The notes beneath the pieces are model-generated. The model worked only from the letters and a program-made list of their open reading frames with translations. It was not told where the DNA came from and searched no databases. The position numbers and the translations under genes are program-made. Below, one piece after another: positions 22,523 through 34,700 of a DNA stretch of 64,000 nucleotides (position 1 is the stretch's first letter; each line of letters begins with the position of its first letter). The stretch spans positions 1,426,001 to 1,490,000 of the forward strand of contig JACCLO010000008.1 in NCBI GenBank assembly GCA_029448655.1, written 5' to 3'. Origin of the DNA: Wolfiporia cocos. Its lineage: Eukaryota; Basidiomycota; Agaricomycetes; Polyporales; Phaeolaceae.

Positions 22523-23082
22523 TGACACAGACTCACTGTCTGTGCGACCCCTGGGCTCAGGGGGGATCCATACAGGCCTACAGTCGAGGCTACAAGGCAC
22601 CGCGCCAGCGCTGAACGCAGAGGCAACGTGGGATTGGCAAGATCCCTTGTGTACGTCGAGATAGCGGCGGTGGCTCACAGTCAAGGTAGACGAGATAAGG
22701 GCCCCGGGCCAGTAGATCACACAGCATAAAGCGAGAAAGGGTTATACACCATTGTCGAGAATCTGAGAGATGGGGTGTAAGCCCACATCTCGTCGTATTA
22801 TATACATGCTTGTGTATACTACCGAGACCGCCCTAAAGACGTGGTCTGTGCACCGCTATCTAATGGGTCATGTGCTAGGTAACGAGACATGTAACAATGT
22901 GACCATATGTGACGGTACCTGAGGCGCGCGCTACCCTACAGCGCTAACCAGGCGACCAGGTGACCTGCAATAACTGGGAGACGCCGGAGGTGGCTACAGC
23001 GCAGAGACGCGGCGTACGCCTAGCGCCGCGCGTGCGTCCTATAGCGAGGGAGTCCAGACCTGCATAGAGAAAGTCTGTGACA
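22523..23082 (-). repeat. 3' LTR of element C
   Basis: 560 bp, TGACACAGACTC...CTGTGACA. Same sequence as 23842-24401 by eye. Confidence 0.9.
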
Positions 23083-23724
23083 TTACCCCCCCTCTCGAAA
23101 AACGTCGTCCCTGACGTTCTACCTATCTTCCTACGACCCTCGCATCCTTGGTTGCTTGTTTGACACACGGCCCATCCTTTGCAACGTAAGGTGGGGAGCG
23201 TCCGTGTGCACGGTCCGTCCGCCGGTGGAGGAGTGAAGAAAACGTCCCCCCATCCCGCAACGTGAGTGAACGAGGCCCTCCAGAGGTGAGCGGGCCCATC
23301 GGAGGTTGTGGTAATGCTTGTTCATTCCGCCTCCTAGGACTGACGCCGACATAGATGGACGTGGCGCACCGACCTCGGGGTATGTGGTTGGTTTTGTCGG
23401 AGAAGTAGTCGGTCGTCGAGGATTGCTTTCTGACCTTTGTGATCGTCGGTGTGGGGTTGGAGACCCTTGCGGGTTCCTTCGCATACCCACTGATCATCAG
23501 TTCTTGGTGATACCCTGCCGCCCAGGGGTAAGTGGCCGGACTGCCCTAGACCTCCACACGCGCGCGCATTCCCTTTGCAGGGGTGACGGCGGCGGGTCCT
23601 CAAACGGGGCTTACGTCGGTCGACCCCTTCTACCTTGCGTTCGAAAGGGGGCGGTCTTGCTTACTCACTCCGCACGGGTACTTCGCCTGGTGTAACGCTT
23701 CGTGGGGGCTCGTAAGACTACGGA

Positions 23725-23746
23725 CCTCTGGTGCTTCTACCAGAGG
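23725..23746 (-). other. 5' leader hairpin of C
   Basis: CCTCTGGT pairs with ACCAGAGG around the same 6-nt loop as in D. Against D, the stem bases have changed on both sides and pairing is kept. It lies 95 nt inside the LTR edge, as in D and N. Confidence 0.65.
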
Positions 23747-23828
23747 CTGCCCCGCCGCGTTGCCATGGCACCCTGTACGTGGAGAACCCTCGGCCCCAGC
23801 GCAGGTGGCGCCGGAGGGGAGGTAAGAT

Positions 23829-23839
23829 ATCTCTCAGAT
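23829..23839 (-). promoter_or_regulatory. Self-primer binding site of C
   Basis: ATCTGAGAGAT on the minus strand, two nt inside the 5' LTR, complementary to 24080-24090. That site begins 33 nt downstream of TATATAAT in the LTR. Confidence 0.75.
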
Positions 23840-23841
23840 TA

Positions 23842-24401
23842 TGACACAGACTCACTGTCTGTGCGACCCCTGGGCTCAGGGGGGATCCATACAGGCCTAC
23901 AGTCGAGGCTACAAGGCACCGCGCCAGCGCTGAACGCAGAGGCAACGTGGGATTGGCAAGATCCCTTGTGTACGTCGAGATAGCGGCGGTGGCTCACAGT
24001 CAAGGTAGACGAGATAAGGGCCCCGGGCCAGTAGATCACACAGCATAAAGCGAGAAAGGGTTATACACCATTGTCGAGAATCTGAGAGATGGGGTGTAAG
24101 CCCACATCTCGTCGTATTATATACATGCTTGTGTATACTACCGAGACCGCCCTAAAGACGTGGTCTGTGCACCGCTATCTAATGGGTCATGTGCTAGGTA
24201 ACGAGACATGTAACAATGTGACCATATGTGACGGTACCTGAGGCGCGCGCTACCCTACAGCGCTAACCAGGCGACCAGGTGACCTGCAATAACTGGGAGA
24301 CGCCGGAGGTGGCTACAGCGCAGAGACGCGGCGTACGCCTAGCGCCGCGCGTGCGTCCTATAGCGAGGGAGTCCAGACCTGCATAGAGAAAGTCTGTGAC
24401 A
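23842..24401 (-). repeat. 5' LTR of element C
   Basis: 560 bp; carries the TATA box and the predicted RNA start at 24090. Confidence 0.9.
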
Positions 24402-24576
24402 GTGTGGCTTCCCTGGTTGCCAATCCTCTGCCGAGAATGGTGATGTATCCCCCAGATCTCAACTATCACCCCAATCGCCTTGTCAGGCAGAAAGGGATGT
24501 GCGCAGCAACAAGTAATAGCCCCTGTAGGATAGAAACCCAGACCCAAGCGCAAGCGCAAGGGTGGGGGTATGGGGG

Positions 24577-24587
24577 AGATTTGTTCT
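24577..24587 (-). promoter_or_regulatory. Self-primer binding site of element A
   Basis: AGAACAAATCT, two nt inside the 5' LTR, is the exact reverse complement of 24712-24722 (AGATTTGTTCT on the element strand), which begins 34 nt downstream of TATATAAG at 24756. Predicted RNA start 24722. Confidence 0.8.
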
Positions 24588-24589
24588 TA

Positions 24590-25288
24590 TGACACAGACT
24601 AGACTGTGGGACTCACACTATAACCTTATAGGCGACTTGAAGATGTTGCAGAAGGTTGGTGAGGAGGCTAGTGGGCGCAAGCAGAGATGGTATGTAACTG
24701 TGCGAATGCAGAGAACAAATCTAAGGCTTATCCGCAGTGATAGCCCTACTTATATACATGCTTTGTTTGGTTACCGGTAAGGGAGCCAAACATGAAGGTG
24801 GTCTGTGCGCAGACATAACTAATATGGTTAAGTCGTAAACTACAATAGACCATGTGCGCCGGTAATGGCCGCACCAGTAAGATCGTTTGTTTGGACCGTA
24901 GGTCCATGTTGTGGAAGTGGCTGTAGCTACGTTAGTAAGCCATGCATGTGATTCTTATATACCGGTATCGGGATATGAGTAATCGTAAGGGCATTGGCAT
25001 GTGATAACGAGCGGGCCGCTTATCCAATTGTACTGACATAGCCCGGTATCGGGATATGAGTAAGGCGCGTGACACCGGAGGTTAGTCCGCTGAGTCATTG
25101 ACGCGTACGGGCGTATTATGTACGTGTTGTTATGACAGGTGGACGTATACCGCGTTGTGTACGTGTTGTTTGGTTGCGTGTACGTGTAGACGGGCGCTTA
25201 GCAGCGTAAACGTCTACAAGGTTGTAGAAATACCAGATAAATAGGTAAAAATACGGGAAAAATAGTGGCATGTCCCAAATCTGTGACA
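24590..25288 (-). repeat. 5' LTR of element A
   Basis: 699 bp, with TATA box (24756-24749) and predicted RNA start at 24722. Followed by target duplication CGACC. Confidence 0.95.
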
Positions 25289-25404
25289 CGACCTCACAAA
25301 CAACCGCCGTGACCAGCATGACCTCTGTAACTGTCATGGCCACGACCTCCATGACTCCCACGACTACCAGAAATGTGGTGACTGCCACAGCCATAGGTAC
25401 AGAC

Positions 25405-26600
25405 ATGTCTGCCCAAGTCAGCCAAAAGATTCAAGATATACAGACAAAACCAGGTGAGGTCCCCATTGAATTTTGACTAGCAATTGAAGTCTTAACATTG
25501 AGTGGGGTGAATCCAGAGAGACAGGCTGCTGAGCCTGTTATTCACACCCCAGAAAAAGGACCCCGGTGCCCAAACTGGGTGTTCTTCCAGCCATTATTGG
25601 TACCTGCGACCTCACATGCAACTGCCGCAACCAGCACAGCCATGACCACTGTGACCACCGCAACAGGTGCATCCACAACTTCCACGACTGGTGCAACTAC
25701 GGCATCCAGCTTGAGTCGTCAAAAACGTGCTTTCAGTCCACCAGTACAGCCTGTGAGTACCAAGGCAGGAAATCCACCAACCCTTCCAAAGTCCATGTTG
25801 CGAAATCCCCACCGAAGGCCTAAGCGACCCAATTTGGCCTTAACTGAGGACCCAGGGTCATCAACATCAGATCCTGGGAACTCAAGTTCATCTACAAAAA
25901 GAGTCAGTTTTTTTGATCAGGATGGTGAGTTGGTTCTGCATGTGTTCTTTGCCAATTCTGACCATAATGTTCTAGATGAAGAAGAAACCACAAGCATGAT
26001 CCTGGACAGAGCCCAGGACCACATTGAGTCCCTTTCTCAGATGGATGACAGCTTGCCTTATTACAGAGCGATTTGCCACAGGTTATGGGGGAAAAGGTAG
26101 GGCACATGAGTCTTACATGTACATCTTATCCTGAATGTGTAGTCAGCAATGTATACAACTTGGACTAAATACTTTGGTTTTTTTTGTGAGTGGTATGTAA
26201 GTAGGGTACAATGCTTCTAGATCTACATCTCATGCTGTACGTCAGCAGAAGATTGAATCTAAATGAATTTCTGTTGTGCGTTTTGTGAGCAGCATGGACT
26301 GACCTGCAACCGTCGCAACCGTAAACTCTTATTGGTAGTGGGCCAACCCACAACCATCACTACTGTCCAGTCGTGGGCCTGCATGACGGTAGACCTGATG
26401 GCCAAGCCATGTGCAGACAGCCGGCTGACCTGAACCGTTAGGGCTTCGCAAAAGCCAGTTCACTGATACCATCACATATCATCACTGAAAGTGTGTTTCT
26501 GACTTTACAGCAAAGCTTTTCAAGTGACAGGGTAGATCACTATGTCATTGAAGCAAAGATGCTAGGCAAATGGCTGCAGGAAGAGCTCAGCAAGGCATAA
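25405..26600 (+). CDS. Thr/Ser-rich host protein, copy 1, four exons (220 aa), apparently intact
   Basis: Exons 25405-25453, 25517-25924, 25976-26096 and 26516-26600 splice in phase to 220 codons and TAA. The second exon holds a Thr/Ala/Ser tract encoded by ACC/ACG/GCA repeats (about residues 45-85), then LSRQKRAFSPP, a basic PHRRPKRPN patch, KRVSFFDQD, an acidic DEEET, and a C-terminal helix ending GKWLQEELSKA. Intron 2 (51 nt, GTGAGT...TAG) is confirmed by the homologous copy at 63.8 kb, which has an intron at the same place. Intron 3 is long (419 nt) and uses an AAAG acceptor, the weakest part of the model. Partial copies lie at 11.3 and 51.6-64 kb. Function unknown. Confidence 0.6.
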
Positions 26601-26619
26601 CGTGCATCAGTTCAAACCA

Positions 26620-26929
26620 AGTCTGAATCAACCCCCACATCATGCAACTGCAACCACGGTGACCACCAGGACCTGCTGCTTGGACCTCCTGGACTTGCCA
26701 CTGTGACCCCCTTGACCCCCGGGACCTGCTATCACAACTACCAGGACCTCCAGAATTCATCCCCATGATCTCATCGACCACTGTAACCTCCGGCACTCAC
26801 CTCCACAACTTTCCCCCTGTGACCACTCCAACCTCTGTGACCTGCTGTCATGACCACCGCAACCTGCCACCACAACCACCACAACCTGCCACCGTGACCA
26901 CCGAGACCGCCCTCTGCGACCACCACAAC
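26620..26929. repeat. GACC/ACC-rich degenerate minisatellite
   Basis: Loose 9-12-bp repeats of GACCACC, CAACCTCC and CTGCCACC. The same low-complexity pattern encodes the Thr tracts of the host genes nearby and hosts element A and a solo LTR. Confidence 0.6.
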
Positions 26930-27573
26930 TGACACAAGACTCACTGCAGGTGAGGGAAGCCCTTACATACCCCTAGCTAGTCGCATAGGGGTAGAACTCA
27001 AGGACATGCTCATCATTGAGCAGAGGTTGCCTTCTGAGATACTTAACTAAGAAGCAGAGGTGGGCATCACAAGCATAGAGGTCAAGGGGCCAGCTTATGC
27101 CCAAATGACTATCAATAGTCTGAAGTCCTAGCAACTTCAGACAAAGGTTTATATACATGAAGGACCAGGTAACTACTCTGTAACTACCGGCCCTGAAGTC
27201 ATGGTCTGTGCGCCCTAATGGCTGCACGGGGACTGGGTCATAAGCTGGGGCGTAGCCTGGCATCAAGCCTGGCTGATGTGATGGTACCCAAGGCTCCAGT
27301 GATGGGACCTTGTGAACTCATATGCCCCCAGACACGTCGTCAGGTGCTGGGCGCTAGTCATTGTAGATCAGGTGCCGCTACGCGGTCACCTGTCTATGCA
27401 TCCTGATCACGTGCCTACCCATTGGCCGTGTATCTAAGGCCCTACGTGTCCAGTAATGGGCGCAGGGGTGGCTAGAAGCCTTAAGGGCTTTAAGGGGGTG
27501 CCCGAATAGCCCATATTCTAGGGGAAACACCATGTAATCTAGGAAATAAGGGAGAACGTACTTTCTTGTGACA
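26930..27573 (-). mobile_element. Solo LTR, 644 bp, in the minisatellite
   Basis: TGACACAAGACTC...CTTGTGACA with near-matching flanks ACAAC (26925-26929) and GCAAC (27574-27578). A TATATAAACC box on the minus strand gives the orientation. One of the five duplicated bases has probably mutated. Confidence 0.75.
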
Positions 27574-27815
27574 GCAACCTCCAGTACTCGCTCTCGCGGC
27601 CTCCACTACCACCAAGATCTGTCTTTACAGCCACCACAGCCTCTGGAGCTAGCCTCCACAACCTCTAGGACATGTCCCCATGATCCACTCGACCTCTGCG
27701 ACCTGTTTCCATGACCTGCCGCCGTCACCTCCACAACCACCGTGACTTGCCACCACTACTACAGCAACCTCCACAACTTCCACAACTGCAACTACCACCA
27801 CCTCCATGACCTGTA
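27574..27815. repeat. GACC/ACC-rich minisatellite, continued
   Basis: Same degenerate pattern as left of the solo LTR (GCAACCTCC, CCACCGTGACC). From 27816 to 28046 only the 3' flank of the minus-strand host gene is seen. Confidence 0.55.
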
Positions 27816-29135
27816 TAATTCAGAAATCATAGACTCTGTGATGATACATGCAGTCCTGTAGCAATAGCTGATGCTGGAGTGGCCTAGCCTTGTTTTCTCT
27901 GCTTTCAAAATACTGTCCAGTTCATTTTCAGTAAGAGGGGGGAAAATGATAATTTTTACAGTTCCTAGCACAGCATGTAAAAGCTTTACACATTCAATAC
28001 ACATTTTCAACAGGCTCAGTCAGCCTCCCCAAGTTCCATCTCAGAGTCACCTGTAGTTACACTCTGGCTCAGCATCTCCACCTCTTAACACCTGCTGGAA
28101 AATTGGGGACTTACCAAGACCAGGATCAACAGTTGATGACTGCAAGGGCTCACTCACACCATTCTCATACTCAACTTCCATGTCATTGTTGCCCTCAGTG
28201 CTGGTTGATGAGGGTGGCTGCAGTGGATGGGCAGAGGAGGGTACAGGCTCTTCAGCAGAGGTGGATGTTTCAGGTGCAAGATACATGGAAGATGCAGGAA
28301 TAGAGGTTGTGGTGACTTGACTGGTGTCGGGCAAGGGGTCTTCATGCTCGGTTGCTATGGGAGCCTCAGTGATGTTTGTCTCAGTGGTGGAGGTTACAGG
28401 GACCTCAAGTGAAAAGGTTGTGGAGGCTTCATATGTGAGGGCAGCAACAACAGCAGGCACAGTGTTGGGCACAGTGGCCGCAGTGACAGTGGAGGCCTCA
28501 TCTGCACAGGTTGCAGAGGCCCCATCCATGGAGGCCACAGAGGCTTCATCTGTAGAGGTTGTGACAGCACTAGCAGCAGTGGTCGCAGTGGTTTTGTCCA
28601 TGGAGGTCCCGGAGGCCCCACTGGCAGAAATCAGAGTGGCCTCACCTGCGGAGATCACCACTACTGCTGTCTCGGGGGACACGAGGGGATGCGGAGGACA
28701 TGGCCATGGCAGCTGCAAAGGTCACCAGGGTTGCGGCGGTTGTGGTGGTTGTGGTGGTCGGTGGTCGTGGAGGTTGTGGTGGTTGTGGTGGTCACGGACA
28801 CCTCACCCATGGAGGTTGCAGGGGCATTGGTTGCAGCAAGCATGGCTGCACACTCGGCTGTCACGGCCACAAAATCCTCAAAGGTCGCGGTTACAGCAGG
28901 CATGAAGGATGTGGCTGCAGTGTTCGATGGGCCTGCAGATGTGGCTGTCAGCTGCATGGTTACCTGTCGCAGGGCCTCCATCTGAGTCTGCATTCCCAGA
29001 TTACCAACAGATAGCTGGTGAATTAACTTCTCGAGGCTGTCCACCTTGTGGATGACCTGCTCCAGTAGGCCACTCATGTCCCTGATTGCCTGTAAGAGCT
29101 GGTCATGGTCGTCACCCACCTGGCTGCAGTAGCGG

Positions 29136-29846
29136 TGTTACGGTTATTTTAATTTTTTGAATATCGACAGAACTCACCACCGGGCGAATACAATACAGGG
29201 ACTTGTTGCGCAACCAACCCCCTGGCTACTCGTGACTCTACTGGGCGTATCCCCAGTTGTATTAGCATGTAGGGCGTGTTTCACTTTTGACAGATCCAAC
29301 TCTGTCCCCGTTTCATGTTTATCATTCGTTAGCTGACAGATGGCGTTCAACCGCCATCATCATTTCTATCTATCGTTTCAGACATATCACTACATACTTA
29401 TCAAACGTTTGGTACTATAGCGTAGATAGTAGCGGTGACATCTGGGACGAACTTGACCCCTGAAACTTAGCATAGTATAAAAGCTCATGTACTTATTGTC
29501 GAAGCTCTTCAGCTCGACCTTGTTGTACAAACAAGAAGTCTTATACTCGTTCTCAAACGTAGGAAACTACGCTCAAGTATTTCTCGCTCAAGCAAGTGAA
29601 CGACTAAGTCCTCGAAGTGCACACTGACTTCTCGGACTTAGGCGAGTCCTATATTCTATCAGACTCGCACCTGAACAGATTATATCCTCTAACGCGTATT
29701 GGATATTAACCGATCTCCTAAGGATTCCACTTAGGACTTGAAGGCATCTAACGAGTATTTGCCTTGCATACGGCAACGAGCCCACGTGCAGAAGAACGAT
29801 CTATATTTGTGATTCGAATATACGAACGGGTATTCGACCCGTAACA
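29136..29846 (+). repeat. 5' LTR of element E
   Basis: TGTTACGG...CCCGTAACA. TATAAAAG at 29476 and predicted RNA start at 29511. Confidence 0.95.
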
Positions 29847-29847
29847 G

Positions 29848-29858
29848 AAGGTCGAGCT
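29848..29858 (+). promoter_or_regulatory. Self-primer binding site of element E
   Basis: AAGGTCGAGCT, one nt inside the 5' LTR, is the exact reverse complement of 29511-29521 (AGCTCGACCTT), which begins 35 nt downstream of the TATA box. Confidence 0.8.
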
Positions 29859-29892
29859 TATCACACCCTCACCTACCACGGTGTAAGGGCAC

Positions 29893-31740
29893 ATGATATT
29901 TGGACCAGAATTCCCAGCACGACTGATTGAACTCTTGCCTGAGGACATTCAGGGAGTCTACAGACTCAACCAATACGAGTGGACTGACACCATTGGAGCC
30001 TTCCGTAACCGCGGAGGAATTGTTGTCATCCCCAGAGAAGATAGGGCATCGAAGTGGGTACAAGTATACCCCTCCGCAGGAACGACCACTTGGGAAATAA
30101 CGCGTGAAGCGTTCGAACGATTCGGAGAAATCCCTCCGATGTCAACCGCGACGTTGACCAAAAACGAAACCGAAACCATCAACAGAACCTTCAATGCCGA
30201 TGGAAATACGAATCAGCCTTCGGGCGCCACAGGAATGGCAGGAATTGAGCGCATCGGAGATGATGGGAGAAATCCTGGAAACTTTACAGGAACAGATAAC
30301 AGCCAGGCCGGAGGACAGGACCCTCCAGGATTTGTATCTGCTTTTGCGCAGAGTGGGATTGGGTCTATGGCTGGAGGAACAAACCTCTTTGGAAACCCCC
30401 CACAGAACGCACCCGGAATGGGTAGTGGAGGAGATCCGTCTTGGACTAGCCCAAGCGGAGGAATGGGAACGACAAACCCAGGAACATGGCCTTCAGGCCT
30501 ATTTGGACGAACCTCCGCAGGTACAAGCGGAGGAGGACTGGGAGGAAACTTCGGACTCGGAGGAGGGAATGCCCCCCCTCCTGGAGGACTCGGAGGAGGA
30601 ACCCCCACGAACCCCGGAGGAGGAAACCCTGGAGGGAACCCAGGGAACCCCGGAGGAAACCCAGGAAACCCGGGTGGAGGATACCCGGGAGGAGGAGGAC
30701 CCCCAGGAGGGCCTCCACCACCGAATGCGCCACAGCCTCAACCTCCGGCGCCGAACCCGTACTACCGACCCCCGATGATAAAGATCAATCCCCCCGACGT
30801 ATTCGATGGGGAACAATCCGACATGCAGAACTTCATAAACCAGTGCAATTCCTGGTTTACAATGTACGAAACGTCGTTCCAGAACGACGTCCAGAGAGTC
30901 ATCTTTATCCTCTCTTATATTTCGAACAAGGGGAAGACAGGTCAATGGAAACAGAATTATCACCGGGTTTATACGAACCCCCAGACGAAACGATTCTTCC
31001 CACCTAGTCTCGCACAATTTGATGCGGACTTTCAGAAAGCCTTTGGAGCCATCGAGGAAGTACAGAAGGCGCGGAAGAAGATCCTGGAAGTCACCCAGGA
31101 TAGGAAAGACATTGACGACTATATCACCGAATTTAACAACTTGGCCGGGAAGGCCCAGTATGACCGATATAGTGCGGACGGAAATGCACTACTCATAACC
31201 CTCTTCGAGAAGGGGTTACTGGAACACACGACCCGATACATCATCGGTGTTCGGCCGCTACCAGCGACCATCAATGAATGGCAGTCCGCTGCCTCGTACT
31301 ATGAAAATACGTACAAGATATTCTTGAAACGTGATAAACCGTTTGTCAAGAAAAAGGCCTGGCAAACCTCGAACCAGAATAATGGACGCACTAGCGCCCC
31401 ACAGACAACCACGCCAAAAGATCCGAATGCAATGGATGTGGATCGAATGACCACCCAAGAAAGGGACGATCACATCAAGAAGGGCAAGTGTTTCACTTGC
31501 CATCAGCCGGGACATATGTCTAGGGACTGCCCGAAGAAACCGAAGAAGTCATCCAGCCCTAGGCGGACTACTCGAAAGACCGAAGAAGAGGAAGCCGAGC
31601 AAGAAGCTCGCATCGAAGAAGTCTCGGAAGAGGAGACTGAATACGTCACCGCGAACAGAGCGGTCACAGCGATTACGGCCCTGAAAGCCAAGAACCCCGA
31701 GCTCCTAGCTCAGCTCGTAGAAGAACAGGATTTTGCCTAG
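29893..31740 (+). CDS. gag: Element E Gag (615 aa)
   Basis: Begins only 46 nt after the LTR ([18 protein letters not shown]), so there is no ORF1. Residues about 150-290 form a Gly/Pro/Asn-rich low-complexity region (repeats of GGNPGNP). The Gag helical domain follows (about 295-460, [16 protein letters not shown]... and [14 protein letters not shown]). A CCHC zinc knuckle [14 protein letters not shown] lies at residue 533, then an acidic tail. The frame ends at TAG 31738-31740; pol lies in the -1 frame, which is open across this point, so frameshifting just before the stop is plausible. Confidence 0.92.
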   Translation: MIFGPEFPARLIELLPEDIQGVYRLNQYEWTDTIGAFRNRGGIVVIPREDRASKWVQVYPSAGTTTWEITREAFERFGEIPPMSTATLTKNETETINRTFNADGNTNQPSGATGMAGIERIGDDGRNPGNFTGTDNSQAGGQDPPGFVSAFAQSGIGSMAGGTNLFGNPPQNAPGMGSGGDPSWTSPSGGMGTTNPGTWPSGLFGRTSAGTSGGGLGGNFGLGGGNAPPPGGLGGGTPTNPGGGNPGGNPGNPGGNPGNPGGGYPGGGGPPGGPPPPNAPQPQPPAPNPYYRPPMIKINPPDVFDGEQSDMQNFINQCNSWFTMYETSFQNDVQRVIFILSYISNKGKTGQWKQNYHRVYTNPQTKRFFPPSLAQFDADFQKAFGAIEEVQKARKKILEVTQDRKDIDDYITEFNNLAGKAQYDRYSADGNALLITLFEKGLLEHTTRYIIGVRPLPATINEWQSAASYYENTYKIFLKRDKPFVKKKAWQTSNQNNGRTSAPQTTTPKDPNAMDVDRMTTQERDDHIKKGKCFTCHQPGHMSRDCPKKPKKSSSPRRTTRKTEEEEAEQEARIEEVSEEETEYVTANRAVTAITALKAKNPELLAQLVEEQDFA

Positions 31741-34700
31741 GAGGGAAGCCCACGGTCTTACCCTCCGAGAAAGCAGCACATGTAATTACCTCGTTTGAGA
31801 AGAATTGGTCCCTCTTCATCCCGGTAATCATGACGCTGGCAAAACCCGTGAAATGCAACGCATTAATCGACTCAGGAGCAATGTCAAACCTGATCCACAG
31901 CAGAGTGGTAGAAAAATACAAGGTACCCACGCAACCCTTGAGGAACCCGATCATCGTCAAGAATGTTGACGGGACAGAAAACAAAGACGGACGGATAGAT
32001 CGAGAAGCCACCATACTCCTACGATACCCAAAAACCCAGAAGACACGGAAAGTCCGATTCCTAGTAGGATCGATCGGCACGGAAAACATGATCTTAGGAT
32101 ATGGGTGGCTGAAAGACGAAAACCCCACGATCGACTGGAAGGACCAGACGGTTGACGTACGATCAGTACTGGGGGCAGAAGAAAGAAAACAGGAAACCAC
32201 AATCCGTATGGATACGGTAGAGATGGTAGTTTCCCCAGAAGGAAAAATTCCAACAAGGGGAACCCAAGAAGCTGCAGGGTACGACCTTTATGCCGCAGAA
32301 GAAATCGAGATCCCAGCAGGGGGATGGAAACTTATCCCCACAGGAGTAAAAATGAAGATCCCAAAAGGATCGTATGGGAGGTTAGCTGGACGATCAGGCA
32401 ACACCCTCAGACACGGATTGGTAGTACAAGCCGGAGTCATAGACTCAGACTACCGAGGGGACGTTGGAGCCATCGTCTTCAATTACTCAGCCACAGCACA
32501 CAGAATTATCCCGGGCATGCGGATAGCCCAGATAATATTCGAACGACACCTAACCCCCGACATCGTTGAGGTCGAAAGCCTAGACGAAACAGAAAGGGGA
32601 GAAAAGGGGTTCAGGTCAACAGACCAACCAGAAGAAACAGCTCAACGATTATACACCCCCGACGAATACGAGGCAATCCGACGATTCGTAAAGAATAACC
32701 CTAGGATTATAGGGAAAAAAGGGGAGACGAAAAGGAAATTCCGAACGAAGATACAGATTATTAACGCCGTCAGGAAAGCGTTAACGAAATCCCAAGAGTT
32801 CGCACAGAAAACCCGCGAACCAGAAAAGACAATTGAGGAGATGGTCCCGAAACACCTCCTAGACTTCGCCAAGGCATTTAGCAAAGAAGCCGCAGCGGCG
32901 TTCCCCCCATCAAGGCCATGGGACCATGCGATTGAATTAAAACCCGACTTCGTGCCAAGAGATTGTAAAGTCTATGCGATGTCGCCAAAGGAGCAACAAG
33001 CACTGGACGAATTTCTGAAAGAAAACCTGGCCAAGGGATTCATAGTCCCTTCAAAATCCCCGATGGCGTCACCTTTCTTCTTCGTCCCAAAGAAAGACAA
33101 CGGCCTATGACCGTGCCAGGATTATCGATATCTGAACGAATGGACAATAAAAAATGTCTATCCCTTGCCACTTATCTCGGAACTCCTAGAAAAGCTGAAA
33201 GGAGCGAGGATCTTTACGAAGATGGACCTTAGAGCAGGATACAACAATGTCCTGATCAAAGAAGGAGACCAGTGGAAGGCCGCCTTCAAAACAAACCGAG
33301 GGTTATATGAACCCACGGTCATGTTTTTCGGATTATGCAACGCACCAGGGACTTTTCAAGCAATGATGAATGAAATCCTGAAAGAAGAAATCCTTGAAGG
33401 ATGGGTGCTTGTCTACATGGACGACATCCTCATTTTCTCAGGAGACGAGAAAACGCACAAAGGACGAGAACGGCGAGTTCTCCAAAAACTGGTGGATAAC
33501 CACCTCTTTGTGAAACCCGAAAAATGCGCCTTCGGCGTCGACAGAGTCGAGTTTCTGGGGCTAGTCATCACCCCGGGAAGTATCCAGATGGACCCAGCGA
33601 AACTCAATGGAATTAAGGAATGGCCGACTCCCCGGAATCTCAAGGAAGTCAGATCCTTCCTAGGATTCGCGAACTTCTATCGAAAATTCATTGATCACTA
33701 CTCAACGCATGCCCGACCCCTGGTAGACCTCACAAAAACGGTCACAGGGACAGGGTTCCAGTGGACGGATAAAGAACAGAAAGCGTTCGACTTCATGAAG
33801 CAAGTATTCACGACGGCACCCGCACTAGGAACACCGGACAAGGAGAAACCATTCATCCTCGAAACAGATGCGTCTCAGTTCGCCACAGGAGCAGTACTGA
33901 AACAGACAGATGAAACAGGGCGCGAACGGCCGGTAGGGTATCTCTCACAATCCCTGACATCAGCAGAACGGAACTACGAAATATATGATCGCGAACTACT
34001 CGGAATAGTCCGAGCATTAGAAGAATGGCGGCACCTGTTAGAGGGAGCACCGCATCGGATCTTGATCCGAAGTGATCATCAGAACCTGACGTACTGGAGA
34101 AGCCCACAGCGCCTAAATCGGCGACAAGCAAGATGGCACCTGTTCCTTTCACAATTTGACCTAAAGTTGCAGCACGTTCCCGGAAGGAAATTGGTCATGG
34201 CCAACACACTTTCTAGGTTGTACCACCTTGACAAAAGTGACGAAGACAACGAGGGAATAACCATGATTCCAGACGAGCTTGTAGTCCACGCAATCCAGAT
34301 CCCGATCATTGATCAAATCAAAAGCGCCCACGATCGAGATGAATCTGCGGAACAGGCGATCCGCGCCCTAGGAGGCACAGACGTATTCCCCACGAGAACC
34401 GTCGCAGATGACTGGCAGCAAATGGATGGAATATTGCTCTACAAGGGCAGGATGTACGTGCCAAAAGACGAGGGTCTTCGACGGGACATCATCTCAAAAT
34501 ACCACGACTCGATCCCGGCCGGACACCCTGGGATCTGGGGAACAACAATACAGGTCACGACTCACTTTTGGTGGCCTGACATGAGAACAATGATAGCGGA
34601 ATATGTCCGAGGCTGTGCAATCTGTCAACAGATGAAACCTGATCGAAATCCGATCAAACCCCCACTACAACCAATACCGACGCGGGAGGACGCCCTCCCC

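Larger units (their letters stand above)
22523..24401 (-). mobile_element. Non-autonomous short LTR element C, 1,879 bp
   Basis: Two 560-bp LTRs (22523-23082 and 23842-24401), identical by eye, with 759 bp between them and duplication GTGTG (22518-22522 and 24402-24406). It sits in the leader of element A. The purine tract (GAGAGGGGGGGTAA on the minus strand) precedes 23082. No RT or Gag is encoded. The interior is clearly homologous to D and N (shared blocks near both LTRs), so the three form one family. Confidence 0.92.
11492..25288 (-). mobile_element. Gypsy element A (chromodomain, dUTPase), with C and D inserted
   Basis: Complete LTR retrotransposon on the minus strand, flanked by duplication CGACC (11487-11491 and 25289-25293). 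Its two 699-bp LTRs look identical by eye once element D is removed, so insertion is recent. Order on the minus strand: 5' LTR, leader (holding element C), ORF1, gag, pol, 3' LTR (holding element D). Without C and D it is about 10.0 kb. No nonsense codon is seen in ORF1, gag or pol, so this is the best candidate in the window for an active element; only the C insertion in its leader and the D insertion in its 3' LTR argue against it. Confidence 0.95.

Noticed and set aside
30194..31007. Long alternative frames inside the Gly/Pro-rich gag region of E (and 54660-55473 in F)
   Set aside because: They are shadows of a GGA/CCC-rich repeat that keeps all frames open; the gag frame has the conserved domains.
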